A stretch of 64,000 nt of DNA. It comes from Ideonella sp. (lineage in GTDB: Bacteria > Pseudomonadota > Gammaproteobacteria > Burkholderiales > Burkholderiaceae_C). Below the pieces are notes generated by a model that did no database searches, was not told the DNA's origin, and was given only the letters and a program-made list of their open reading frames with translations. Both the position numbers and the translations under genes were made by a program. Numbering within the stretch: the stretch's first letter is position 1; each line of letters opens with the position of its first letter. Below, in pieces: positions 24,648 through 34,993 of the stretch. The stretch spans positions 310,001 through 374,000 of the forward strand of contig NZ_JADJDO010000004.1 in the NCBI RefSeq assembly GCF_016702655.1, read 5' to 3'.

Positions 24648-27212
24648 ATGGCCGTCGCGCGCGGCTTCGACGTGCTGCGCCACGCGGGCGCGGCGCCGCT
24701 GCGCGGGCGCGCATCGCCGGCGCGCGAGCGCCTGCGCGAACGCGCACTCGCGCTCGCCGTCGACGAAGGCCTCGTCGACGCCGCCTACAGCTATCGCATC
24801 GTCGCGCTCGATGGACCGGCCGCGCCCCTGCTGCGCGCCGGCGGCCAGACAATCGAGGCACCCTGGCTGCTGCCGGCGTCGGGAACGCTGACCGCGCTCG
24901 CCTGCGCCGCGTGCACGATCGGCCCGGCGCTCGAGCAGCGCGTGCGCACGCTCTTCGAGCAGCGCCAGCCCGCACTCGCGACGGCGCTCGACGCGCTCGG
25001 CAACGAGTTGCTGTTCGAGGTTTCGCGCCGCGCCCAGGACCGCCTGCACGCCGACGCAGTGCGGCGCGGCCTGTCCCTGGCGGGCGAGCTGCGCGCCGGC
25101 GACCCCGGGCTCGCGCTCGACGCCCAGCCTGCGGTGCTGCAGCTTGCCTGGGCCGACGCGGTCGGCGTGACGCTCGGCGCGGGCCTGCTGATGCATCCGC
25201 TGAAGTCGACCTCGTTCGTGATCGGCGCCGGCATCGATCTGCCGGCGACGGCTTGGTCGCGCTGCGACAGTTGCCGCTTGCGCGCCAAGTGCGCGCTGCA
25301 CACCCGCCCTGCTGCTGCGGCGGCTGACGCCCCGCGCCCGCCCATGACACGGCGCACGCTCGCCGAGCCCGGCGATGCCCCCGCGCCAGGGCATGCGCTG
25401 CGTTTCGCGCATCTCGACCGCATCGTCACCGTGCATGCGCACGAGTCGATCTACCAGAGCGCGCGCCGCAATGGCGTGCGCATCGTCGGCGCCTGCGGCG
25501 GCCGCGGCACCTGCGGCAGTTGCATGGTCAAGGTGGTCGAAGGACGCGTCGACCGGGGCGGGCATGCGCTCGCCGACGACAGCGGCGCCGAGACCGGCAG
25601 CGGGCGCGAGCGGCGCTGGCTGCGCGCCTGCCAGGCCCATGCGCGCAGCGATTGCACGCTCGAGATCGCGCCGCGCTCGCTGGCCCCGGTAGCGCGCGCC
25701 GAGATCGACACCGGCGCCGGCGCCCATGAACTGCTGGTGCTCGATGCAACGGTCACCGAGCATGTCCTGACGCTCGCCGCACCGACGCTTGCCGACCCGG
25801 TGGCCGACGTCGAGCGCATCGCCCGCGCGCTCGCCGCGGCGGGCCAGGCCGCGCCAGCGCGCGTCGACCTCGCCTGCGCGCGCGCCTTGCCAAAGGTGCT
25901 GCGCGATCAGCGTTGGCACGTGAGCTTGCGCCTGCGCGGCGATGAGCTGATCGACGTTGCGCCGGTCGACGCGCCGCTGCTCGGCCTCGCGGTCGACCTC
26001 GGCACGACCAACGCCGCCGGCTTCCTGATCGACCTGCGCAGCGGAAATCGCCTGGCCAGCCTCGGGATCGAGAACCCGCAGGCGGGCTGGGGCGCCGACC
26101 TGGTGAGCCGCATCAACCATGCGATCGGCAGCGCGGCGGCGCTGGAAGAACTGCGCGCCGCGGCGGCGACCGCGATCGACGCGCTCGCGCACGACCTCGC
26201 GCTCGCCGTCGGCGCGCGCCCCGAGCACATCGTCGAAGCCGTGATCTGCGGCAACACCGCGATGCACCACCTGCTGCTCGGCCTGCCGGTGCGCCAGCTC
26301 GGGCGCGCGCCCTTCGTCGCCGCGCATTGCGCGCCGCAGGAGCACAAGGCGCGCGAGCTCGGCCTGCACCTGGCGGGCGGCGCGGTCGTGCACCTCGCCG
26401 GCAACGTCGGCGGCTTCGTCGGCGGCGACCACGTGGCGGCGCTGCTCGCGACCCGCGAGCAGTGGCAGGCGGTGCGAACGGCGCTGGTGATGGACATCGG
26501 CACCAACACCGAGATCTCGCTCATCCACGACGGGCGCATCCTGTCCGCATCCTGCCCCTCGGGCCCGGCGCTCGAAGGCGGCCACATCGGCTGCGGCATG
26601 CGCGCCGCCGAAGGCGCGATCGAGCGCGTGAGCCTGCACGGCGGGCGGCTGGCGGTGCAGACGATAGGCCACAAGCCGGCGGTCGGGCTGTGCGGCTCGG
26701 GCGTGCTCGACGCGGTGGCGGTGCTGCTGCGCGCGGGCATCGTCGACCGGCGCGGGCGCATCGACGCCCGCCACCCCGACGTGAGCGTTAGCACGGGGGC
26801 GCGCGCCGTGCAGCTCGCGCCCGGCGTCGCCTTCAGCCAGGCCGACATGCGCGCGGTGCAGCTCGCCAAGGCGGCGATCCGCACCGGCGTGCTGATGCTG
26901 CTCGCCGAGGCCGGACTCACGGAGTCGGCGATCGAGCGCTTCGTCATCGCCGGCGCGTTCGGCGCCTACATCGATGTCGCGAGCGCGATCGAGATCGGCC
27001 TCTTGCCCGACCTGCCGCGCGAGCGCTTCGTGCAGGTCGGCAATGCCGCCGGACTCGGCGTGCGCCAGATGCTCTGCGCGCGCGGAGCGCGTGCGCAGGC
27101 GGCCGAGATCGCCGCGCGCTGCCGCTACGTCGAGCTGAGCACGCGCGCCGACTTCCAGAAGACCTTCATGCACACCATCGGCTTCGCGCCGCTGGCCCCC
27201 GAATTCCAGTAG
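24648..27212 (+). CDS. Corrinoid-protein reductive activator with N-terminal MetH-activation-like domain
   Basis: An 854-residue three-part protein. Residues 1-225 resemble the B12-dependent methionine synthase activation fold and end in a Cys cluster (C206, C209, C214 in CDSCRLRAKC). Residues about 255-340 are a plant-type 2Fe-2S ferredoxin (C283, C289, C292, C328; ACGGRGTCGSC). From about 440 to the end is the ASKHA ATPase domain of RACE/RACo activators (DUF4445), with VDLGTTNAAGF and VMDIGTNTEISL phosphate loops and GAFGAYIDV. Such proteins use ATP and low-potential electrons to restore inactive Co(II) to Co(I). The first domain is usually a separate protein, so this is a fusion. It begins five bases after the URO-D gene. 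Confidence 0.85.
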   Translation: MAVARGFDVLRHAGAAPLRGRASPARERLRERALALAVDEGLVDAAYSYRIVALDGPAAPLLRAGGQTIEAPWLLPASGTLTALACAACTIGPALEQRVRTLFEQRQPALATALDALGNELLFEVSRRAQDRLHADAVRRGLSLAGELRAGDPGLALDAQPAVLQLAWADAVGVTLGAGLLMHPLKSTSFVIGAGIDLPATAWSRCDSCRLRAKCALHTRPAAAAADAPRPPMTRRTLAEPGDAPAPGHALRFAHLDRIVTVHAHESIYQSARRNGVRIVGACGGRGTCGSCMVKVVEGRVDRGGHALADDSGAETGSGRERRWLRACQAHARSDCTLEIAPRSLAPVARAEIDTGAGAHELLVLDATVTEHVLTLAAPTLADPVADVERIARALAAAGQAAPARVDLACARALPKVLRDQRWHVSLRLRGDELIDVAPVDAPLLGLAVDLGTTNAAGFLIDLRSGNRLASLGIENPQAGWGADLVSRINHAIGSAAALEELRAAAATAIDALAHDLALAVGARPEHIVEAVICGNTAMHHLLLGLPVRQLGRAPFVAAHCAPQEHKARELGLHLAGGAVVHLAGNVGGFVGGDHVAALLATREQWQAVRTALVMDIGTNTEISLIHDGRILSASCPSGPALEGGHIGCGMRAAEGAIERVSLHGGRLAVQTIGHKPAVGLCGSGVLDAVAVLLRAGIVDRRGRIDARHPDVSVSTGARAVQLAPGVAFSQADMRAVQLAKAAIRTGVLMLLAEAGLTESAIERFVIAGAFGAYIDVASAIEIGLLPDLPRERFVQVGNAAGLGVRQMLCARGARAQAAEIAARCRYVELSTRADFQKTFMHTIGFAPLAPEFQ

Positions 27213-27226
27213 GCGAGGAGACGACC

Positions 27227-28126
27227 ATGGCAAACCCCGAAGGCAACTTCGACATCCGCATCATCGGCGAGCGCATCAACCCGGGCTTCAAGAGCACCAA
27301 GGCGCTGTTCGACAACCAGGACCTGCCCGGCATCCAGGCGCTGGCCGTGAAGCAGGCCGAGGCCGGCGCAGCCTACCTGAACGTCAACGTCGGCGCGCGC
27401 GCGAAGACCGATCCGCAGTGGATGGCGACCGTGATCCGCGCCATCCAGGAAGTGGTCGACACGCCGCTGTCGTTCGACTTTCCGAGCCTGGCGGTGCAGG
27501 AGGTCTGCATGCAGAGCTACGACCCGGCCAAGGCCAAGGGGCGGCTGCCGATCCTCAACTCGATCACCGAGCATCGCTGGGAGTTGATGGAGCTGGCGCG
27601 CGACTTTCGCTTCAAGGTCATCCTGATGGCGTCCGAGCGCGTCGAGGACGGCAAGGCGCTCGCCAACAAGAGTGCCGAGGAGATCTACGCCACTGCGCGG
27701 CGCGGCGCGCTGCGCCTGGTGCGCGAGCATGGCCTGCAGCTCGACGACGTGTTCATCGACATGTCGGTCTCTGCGATCATCGCCGACACCGAGGGTCTGA
27801 ACGCGAGCACGCTCGACGCGATCCGGCGTATCGGTGCCGACCCCGAACTGCGCGGCGTGCACATGATGGGCGGGCTGTCCAACATCGGCCAGCAACTGCC
27901 GCCCAAGGCCGCCGACGGCTCGGACCTGAAGCATGCGCTGGAGTGCGCCTTCCTGACGCTCGCCGTGCCGCACGGCTTCGACTTCGTTCTCGGTACGCCC
28001 TGGCGCGGCTACCACGCGCTGCCCGACGATCACTACGTGCTCGCCACCTACCGCAACTTCCTCGAGCAGCGCGGCAGCAACGCGCTGCGCGCGGTGCGCA
28101 GGTTCTACAAGGCGGCGACGCCATGA
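27227..28126 (+). CDS. Methyltetrahydrofolate:corrinoid methyltransferase
   Basis: A 299-residue TIM-barrel enzyme of the pterin-binding (dihydropteroate-synthase-like) family. It starts with IIGERINPGFKSTKALFD, has the AAYLNVNVGAR strand that positions pterin, and ends in a DLKHALECAFLTLA segment. Relatives (AcsE, MtvA) transfer the methyl group between cobalamin and tetrahydrofolate. It follows the activator by 14 bases and has a GAGGAGA ribosome site. In this operon it would receive the methyl from the corrinoid protein and pass it to THF. Direction of flow is inferred from the whole operon. Confidence 0.9.
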   Translation: MANPEGNFDIRIIGERINPGFKSTKALFDNQDLPGIQALAVKQAEAGAAYLNVNVGARAKTDPQWMATVIRAIQEVVDTPLSFDFPSLAVQEVCMQSYDPAKAKGRLPILNSITEHRWELMELARDFRFKVILMASERVEDGKALANKSAEEIYATARRGALRLVREHGLQLDDVFIDMSVSAIIADTEGLNASTLDAIRRIGADPELRGVHMMGGLSNIGQQLPPKAADGSDLKHALECAFLTLAVPHGFDFVLGTPWRGYHALPDDHYVLATYRNFLEQRGSNALRAVRRFYKAATP

Positions 28127-29337
28127 ACCTGCAAGATCCGGGCGTGCGCTTCGCGCTCGTCGCCGACGAGTGGTTCGACGGCGAACGGCATGTGCGCGAG
28201 CCGGCGACGATGAAGATCGTCGAGGGGCGGCTGGTGGGCGTGATGGCCGGTGACCATGCGCAGACCCTCGCCGCGCAGGGCTGGCCCATCGAGCGCGGCG
28301 CGTTCCTGATGCCGGGCCTCGTCGATGCCCACGTGCACCTGTTCCTCGACGGCGCGCCGACCGACCAGAAGTTGCGCTCGGAGCACCTCAAGCAGCCGGT
28401 CGGGCTGCTGACCGAAGCGGCACGGCGCAGCGCGCGCCAGGCGCTCGCCTGCGGCGTGACGCTGGTGCGCGACGCGGGTGACCGCCATGGCATCAACCAC
28501 GCCATCCGCGCCGAGGCCCTCGTGGACGGCAGCGGTCTGGCGCAAGTGCGCTCGGCCGGCCTCGGCGTCAAGCGCGCCAAGCGCTACGGCGCCTTCATGG
28601 CCACCGACGTCAGCGACGACGACAGCATCCGCGCTTCGGTGCGCGAACTGGCGCGCGACAACGACGAGATCAAGCTCATCCTGACCGGGATCATCGACTT
28701 CGACGCCGGCGCGGTGACCGACGAGCCGCAGTTCACGCTCGCCGCGGCGCGCGTCGTCGTCGAGACGGCGCACGCGTGCGGGCGCAAGGTGATGGCGCAT
28801 TGCAGCGGCGCGGCCGGCCTCGCCGTCGCCGCGGGCGCCGGCGTCGATGCGATCGAGCACGGCTTCTTCATGGACCGCGCGACGCTCGCGCTGATGCGCG
28901 ACCGGGATCTGGCGTGGACGCCGACCTTCTGCCCGGTGCACTTCCAGTGGGCGCATCCCGACGCGGTGGGCTGGTCGGCGCAGACGGTCGGCCACCTGCG
29001 CCGCATCCTCGACGCGCACGCCGAGCATCTGCGCCTCGCGCACGAGATGGGCGTGCGCCTGCTCGTCGGCACCGACGCCGGCAGCATGGGCGTCGAGCAT
29101 GGCCTCGCGGTGTTCGACGAGATCGAGCGCTTTGCCGAGGCCGGCCTGCCGACCGCGGCCGTGCTGCGCGCCGCGACGTCGGCGCCGCGCAGGCACTTCG
29201 GCGCCCCGCAGCCGCTGCTGGTCGCGGGTGCGCCGTTCGACGCCGTGCTGCTCGCCGCGTCGCCCTTCGCCGATCTGGCCGCGCTGCGCCAACCGCTGCG
29301 CGTCTGGTCGAACGGCTGCCTGGCGCTGCCGCGGTGA
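28123..29337 (+). CDS. Amidohydrolase-superfamily enzyme
   Basis: A 404-residue metal-dependent hydrolase. The HxH motif is in DAHVHLF (about residue 66), further ligands in KVMAHCSG and DAIEHGF, and the catalytic Asp in GTDAGSM (about residue 313). The flanking N- and C-terminal strands form the small beta-sandwich typical of imidazolonepropionase- and prolidase-like members. ATG overlaps the preceding stop (ATGA), so it is translated with the methyltransferase genes. A natural guess is that it hydrolyses an amide, ester or cyclic bond of the methylated substrate or its product. The substrate is unknown and would be the best clue to what the operon consumes. Confidence 0.85.
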   Translation: MNLQDPGVRFALVADEWFDGERHVREPATMKIVEGRLVGVMAGDHAQTLAAQGWPIERGAFLMPGLVDAHVHLFLDGAPTDQKLRSEHLKQPVGLLTEAARRSARQALACGVTLVRDAGDRHGINHAIRAEALVDGSGLAQVRSAGLGVKRAKRYGAFMATDVSDDDSIRASVRELARDNDEIKLILTGIIDFDAGAVTDEPQFTLAAARVVVETAHACGRKVMAHCSGAAGLAVAAGAGVDAIEHGFFMDRATLALMRDRDLAWTPTFCPVHFQWAHPDAVGWSAQTVGHLRRILDAHAEHLRLAHEMGVRLLVGTDAGSMGVEHGLAVFDEIERFAEAGLPTAAVLRAATSAPRRHFGAPQPLLVAGAPFDAVLLAASPFADLAALRQPLRVWSNGCLALPR

Positions 29338-29382
29338 GCAACGCGCGCATCCAGCGATCCTGACGCCACGCCCTGAATCGCG

Positions 29383-30789
<1,407 letters not shown>

Positions 30790-30819
30790 AGATTCGCTCG
30801 GCGCGCGCCGCTAGCAAGC

Positions 30820-31308
30820 TCAGCTCGTGGCCGACGACCCCAGTTCCCTGGCCCGTTGCGCGATGGCCGCGGCTGACGCAATCAGATCGGTGACACCGCG
30901 ATGCGCTGCATGCAACGCGTCAACGAGTTCCTGCGCATCGCGAACGTACTCGTGAACCATCCGGTTGCGCAGCAACCTGAGTTCCGCCCACTCCGATGCC
31001 GAGCGGACCCAGCCCAGGCGCTCGGCCCGGTTCAGGTTGTCGAGTACCGAGCCGACTGGCTCCAGCATGACCGCGAGCAATTGCGGCAGCAGCGATCCGC
31101 CGAGCGTGTCCTGCAGGCGCCCGAATCGCGACACGAAGGCGTCGACGCGTTCGGACAGATCGGGGTTGTGCGCCAGGCCTGCGACTTGCGCCAATCCGAA
31201 CGGCGCGCCGAAGAGGCGCGCATCGGTCTGCGCAAGATAGCCCGCCTCGCGCGTCACCACATCGGCAAGAAAGAGAAGCCGCTCACGCAGCCCGGCGCTG
31301 TCGATCAC
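30820..31308 (-). CDS. HEPN-domain protein, HepT-like toxin
   Basis: A 162-residue helical protein with the RX4HXY motif RNRMVHEY near residue 118, the active site of HepT-type HEPN ribonucleases. The GTG start at 31308 overlaps the stop of the nucleotidyltransferase gene (GTGA). In characterised pairs HepT cleaves RNA and its partner MntA silences it by adding AMP to the motif tyrosine; that Tyr is present. The pair sits between two unrelated operons and reads against the corrinoid operon, as expected for a small mobile defence or stress module. Confidence 0.8.
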   Translation of the reverse strand: MIDSAGLRERLLFLADVVTREAGYLAQTDARLFGAPFGLAQVAGLAHNPDLSERVDAFVSRFGRLQDTLGGSLLPQLLAVMLEPVGSVLDNLNRAERLGWVRSASEWAELRLLRNRMVHEYVRDAQELVDALHAAHRGVTDLIASAAAIAQRARELGSSATS

Positions 31309-31604
31309 AGTTCGATCCCCGTCTCGCGCGCCACTCGATGGATCGGTTGCTCGGCGACATTCGGCGCGGCCAGCACGATATCGAACCGCCGCTCGCCGAG
31401 TGCCTGCTGCAACCGCGCGCCGATGCGCGCTCCAAGCAGCGCGGGGTTTTCCACCGGATCGTCGACCTCGACCAGCAGGTCGATGTCGCCCCCCTTGGCC
31501 CCATCGTCGGTACGCGAGCCGAACAAGCGCACGCGCGACTTCGGACCCGTCACGGACCGGACGGCATCGGGAATCGCGCGCTGCTCGGCAACCGTCAAAC
31601 GCAT
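31305..31604 (-). CDS. MNT-domain nucleotidyltransferase, MntA-like antitoxin
   Basis: A 99-residue minimal nucleotidyltransferase. The signature is FGSRTDDGAKGGDIDLLVEV: GS followed nine residues later by DxD, the metal- and nucleotide-binding motif. The third carboxylate is in RRFDIVLA. It would inactivate the HepT-like partner by AMPylation. It is the first gene of the pair and overlaps the toxin gene, the usual order for tight co-expression. Confidence 0.82.
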   Translation of the reverse strand: MRLTVAEQRAIPDAVRSVTGPKSRVRLFGSRTDDGAKGGDIDLLVEVDDPVENPALLGARIGARLQQALGERRFDIVLAAPNVAEQPIHRVARETGIEL

Positions 31605-31671
31605 CGGGACAGTATAGGTCGCACCCGTCCGATCGACCGCGCATCGAGGCGACCGATCGCCCTGCGCGGCC

Positions 31672-33514
31672 TCACTCCGTCGGCGCAGCCTCCAGCCTCG
31701 GCACCGCAGCGAGCAGCGTCTTCGTGTACGCCGACTGCGGGTTGCCGAGCACGCTTGCCGCGCTGCCGCCCTCCTCGACGCGGCCCTTGTTCATCACGAC
31801 CACGTCGTCGGCGATGTACTCGACGACGCCGATGTTGTGCGTGATGAAGAGATACGAGATGCCGAACTCGCGCTGCAACTGCAACAGCAGGTTCAGGATC
31901 TGCGCCTGCACCGAGACGTCGAGCGCCGAGGTCGGCTCGTCGCAGACGATCAGCTTGGGTTGCACCGCGAGCGCGCGCGATCGCGATGCGCTGGCGCTGA
32001 CCACCCGAGAACTCGTGCGGATAGCGCGCCAGCGCGTCGCGCCGCAGGCCGACCTGGTCGACGAGTTGCTCGAGCGTGGCGCGGCGCGCGCCGAGGTCGA
32101 GATCCGGCCGCAGCGCGAGCAAACCTTCCTCGAGGATGTCGAACACGCGCATGCGCGGGTTCAGCGAAGCGAACGGATCCTGGAAGATGATCTGGATCGC
32201 CCGCCTGGCCTCGTGCAGCGCGTCGCCTTCGAGCGTGAACAGGTCGCGGCCCTGCAGCCTCGCCTGCCCTTCGATAACCGCCTGACCGCGCAGCAGTTGC
32301 ACGATCGCCTTGCCGGTCGTCGTCTTGCCGCAACCCGACTCGCCGACGAGCGCGAGCGTGCGCCCGGTGTCGATCCGGAACGACACGCCGTCGACGGCGT
32401 CGAAATGGCCCACCGTGCGCTGCAGCAGGCCCTTGCGGATCGGGAAGCGGACCGCGAGCTGTTCAACCTCGAGCAGCCGCATGCCGGCCGCGGGCTGCGC
32501 CTGCGCATCGGCTGGCTGCGCCGAAGCAACCGCTTCAACGCCAGGCGTCGTCGGCGCGCCCGCCGTGTATAGCAGGCAGCGCACGCTGCGCCCGTCCGGC
32601 TGATCGACGAGCGCCGGAGGCGTGTTCGCACAGGCGCCGAAAGCGCGGTCGCAGCGTGGCTCGAAGCGGCAGCCCTCGAACGCGAGCCAGAGCGGCGGCA
32701 CGGTGCCGCGGATCGCGGCCAGCGACGCGCCGCGCCGGTTGGCGTCGGGCAGCGCCTGCAGCAGCAGCCGCGCATAAGGATGCTTGGGCGCGCGGAAGAA
32801 CTCGTCCGCCCGCGCAACCTCGATGATCTGGCCTGCGTACATCAGCGCCACCTGGTGCGCCATGCCCGAGACGACCGCGAGGTCGTGCGTGATCAGCAGC
32901 AGCCCGAGGCCTCGTTCCTTCTGCAACGCCTTGAGCAGATCCAGGATCTGGGCCTGGATCGTCACGTCGAGCGCCGTCGTCGGCTCGTCGGCGACGAGGA
33001 AGTCGGGCTCGGCGGCGAGCGTCATCGCGATCATCACGCGCTGCTTCTGGCCGCCGCTCATGCGAAACGGGTAGTCGTCGATGCGCCGCTCGGGCTCGGG
33101 GATGCCGACCCTGCGCAGCCATTCGATGGCGCGCGCGCGCGCCGCCGCGCCGCGCAGATCGGTGTGGGTCTCGATCGCCTCGCGCAACTGATCGCCGATC
33201 TTCATCACCGGATTCAGGCTCGTCCCGGGCTCCTGGAAGATCATCCCGATCCGCCCGCCCCGCACGGCGCGCATGCCGGCCTCGGGCAGCGCGAGCAGGT
33301 CCTCGCCGTCGAGGCGGATCGCGCCCTCGGTGACGCGGCCGTTCTCGGGCAGCAGGCGCATCAGCGCGAGCGCCGTCATGCTTTTGCCGCAGCCGGACTC
33401 GCCGACGAGTGCAAAGGTCTCCTTGCGACGGATGCACAGGTTCAACGCGTCGATGGCCTTGACGAGCCCGGTCTCGGAGTCGAGCGCGACCTTGAGGTCG
33501 GCGATCTCAAGCAT
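31672..33514 (-). pseudogene. yejF: Peptide ABC transporter double ATPase (YejF-type), frameshifted
   Basis: Two ABC domains in tandem, about 614 residues when repaired. The first (residues 1-270) has Walker A GESGCGKS, signature MSGGQKQR and Walker B FLVADEP; the second (from about 325) has GESGCGKTTTGK, FSGGQRQR and LIVCDEP. A loss of two bases within a GC-alternating run at about 31967-31983 (just after QRQRIAIAR) throws the reading frame before the second Walker B; the correct sequence resumes as LAVQPKLIVCDEPTSALDVS. As sequenced the second ATPase domain is truncated. Repeat slippage, either biological or technical, is a likely cause. Overlaps yejE by eight bases. Confidence 0.85.
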
Positions 33515-34970
33515 GGGCGGCAGCCTCGGTCTTGGGTTTGCGGCGCAGCACCTGCGGTCGGAAGGCGCGCGCGCGCGGATCGAAGGCGTCGCGCACGCCG
33601 TCGGCAAACAGGTTGGCCGCGAGGACGAGCGCGACCATGAAGGTGAACGCCGCCGCGAACGGCCACCAGACGACCGGGTCGCGGCTCATCTCGTTGCGCG
33701 CGAAGTTGATCATGCCGCCGAAGCTGCTCATCGACGGATCGACGCCGATGCCGACGTAGGACAGCACCGCCTCGTACAGGATCAGCGCCGAGAATTCGAG
33801 CACGGTGACGATCAGGATCAGGTGCGCGACGTTGGGGAAGATGTGACGCACCATGATGCGGCCGCTGCCGACGCCGAACGCGTTGGCGGCCTGCACGTAC
33901 TCGAGTTCGCGCAGCTTCAAGGTCTCGGCGCGCAGCAGCCGGCACAGCCCGGCCCAGCCCGTCAGGCCGAGCACGGCGCAGAGCAGGAACAGCTTCACGT
34001 CGGCACGCTCGACGCCGGTCTCGAACAGCTCGGGGTTCTTGTCCAGGAAAACCTGCACCATCAGCACGCAAGCCGCGATGAGCAGGATGTTCGGGATCGA
34101 CGACAGCACGGTGTACAGGTACTGGATAGCCTCGTCGGCCCAGCCCTTCAGGTAGCCGGCCATGATGCCGAGCACGACCGCGAACGGCAGCGTCGCCAGC
34201 GTGGCCAGGGTGCCGATCACGAACGCGGTGCGGATGCTCTTCAGGGTCTGGTAGAGCACGTCGTTGCCGGTCACGTCGGTGCCGAACAGGTGGTATCGGC
34301 CCATCATCGCCGCCGTCACGCCGGCCAGGGCAAACACCCCTGCGAGCGTCAGGCAGGCCACGCGCCAGGGGATCGCGGTCTCGCCGTGCCAGACGGCGCC
34401 CGCCATCGCGAGCCAGCCCTGGCGCGCGCGCCGCGCCAGCCATGCGATCCACAGCGCGCACAGCAGTGCCGCCAGCGCCACGCCCGCGATGAGGCCGGTC
34501 GCGACGCGCGAGAGCACGTCACCGGCCCATTGCGTCTGCGGCTCGCTCAGGTGGGCGCCGCCATGCTTGAGCCGCGGCGCGACGCGGCTGATGCGTCCGC
34601 CGGTCTCGATCGACTCCTTGGTGAAGCCGACATACGCCAACGGCCGCGAGTAGGTCGATTCGCGCGACTGCACCATGTCGCGCAGCGCGACGTCGAGCAG
34701 CGATTGCACGCGCGCGTCGTAGGCCACGCTGCCCGCGGGCGCGCCGGCGGCCGGCGGCAGCACGGCGCGAAAGTGCACGCTGTCGGCCAGCGTCACGAGC
34801 ATGCACGCAGCGAGCACGACCGACGACGCAAGCGCCGCCGGGTCGGCGAACACCTTGCGCCAGGTCGCCGACAGGTTGGCATCGCGGCGCACGTACAAGC
34901 CATAGCCGATCAGCGCCACGACGAGCAGCCAGACCGAGACATCGGTCCAGAGCGGGACGAACTTGGGCAT
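33507..34970 (-). CDS. yejE: Peptide ABC transporter permease (YejE-type)
   Basis: A 487-residue inner-membrane permease. The C-terminal half is the BPD-transport domain with at least five helices (TAFVIGTLATLATLPFAVVL, IQYLYTVLSSIPNILLIAA) and the EAA-loop region near LRELEYVQAANAFG. The N-terminal portion has two more helices and a periplasmic stretch of about 100 residues between them, making it longer than E. coli YejE. It would pair with YejB to form the channel for oligopeptides. Its start lies 23 bases after yejB. Confidence 0.9.
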   Translation of the reverse strand: MPKFVPLWTDVSVWLLVVALIGYGLYVRRDANLSATWRKVFADPAALASSVVLAACMLVTLADSVHFRAVLPPAAGAPAGSVAYDARVQSLLDVALRDMVQSRESTYSRPLAYVGFTKESIETGGRISRVAPRLKHGGAHLSEPQTQWAGDVLSRVATGLIAGVALAALLCALWIAWLARRARQGWLAMAGAVWHGETAIPWRVACLTLAGVFALAGVTAAMMGRYHLFGTDVTGNDVLYQTLKSIRTAFVIGTLATLATLPFAVVLGIMAGYLKGWADEAIQYLYTVLSSIPNILLIAACVLMVQVFLDKNPELFETGVERADVKLFLLCAVLGLTGWAGLCRLLRAETLKLRELEYVQAANAFGVGSGRIMVRHIFPNVAHLILIVTVLEFSALILYEAVLSYVGIGVDPSMSSFGGMINFARNEMSRDPVVWWPFAAAFTFMVALVLAANLFADGVRDAFDPRARAFRPQVLRRKPKTEAAAHA

Positions 34971-34993
34971 CAGCGTCCTTCGCGTCGAGTGCT

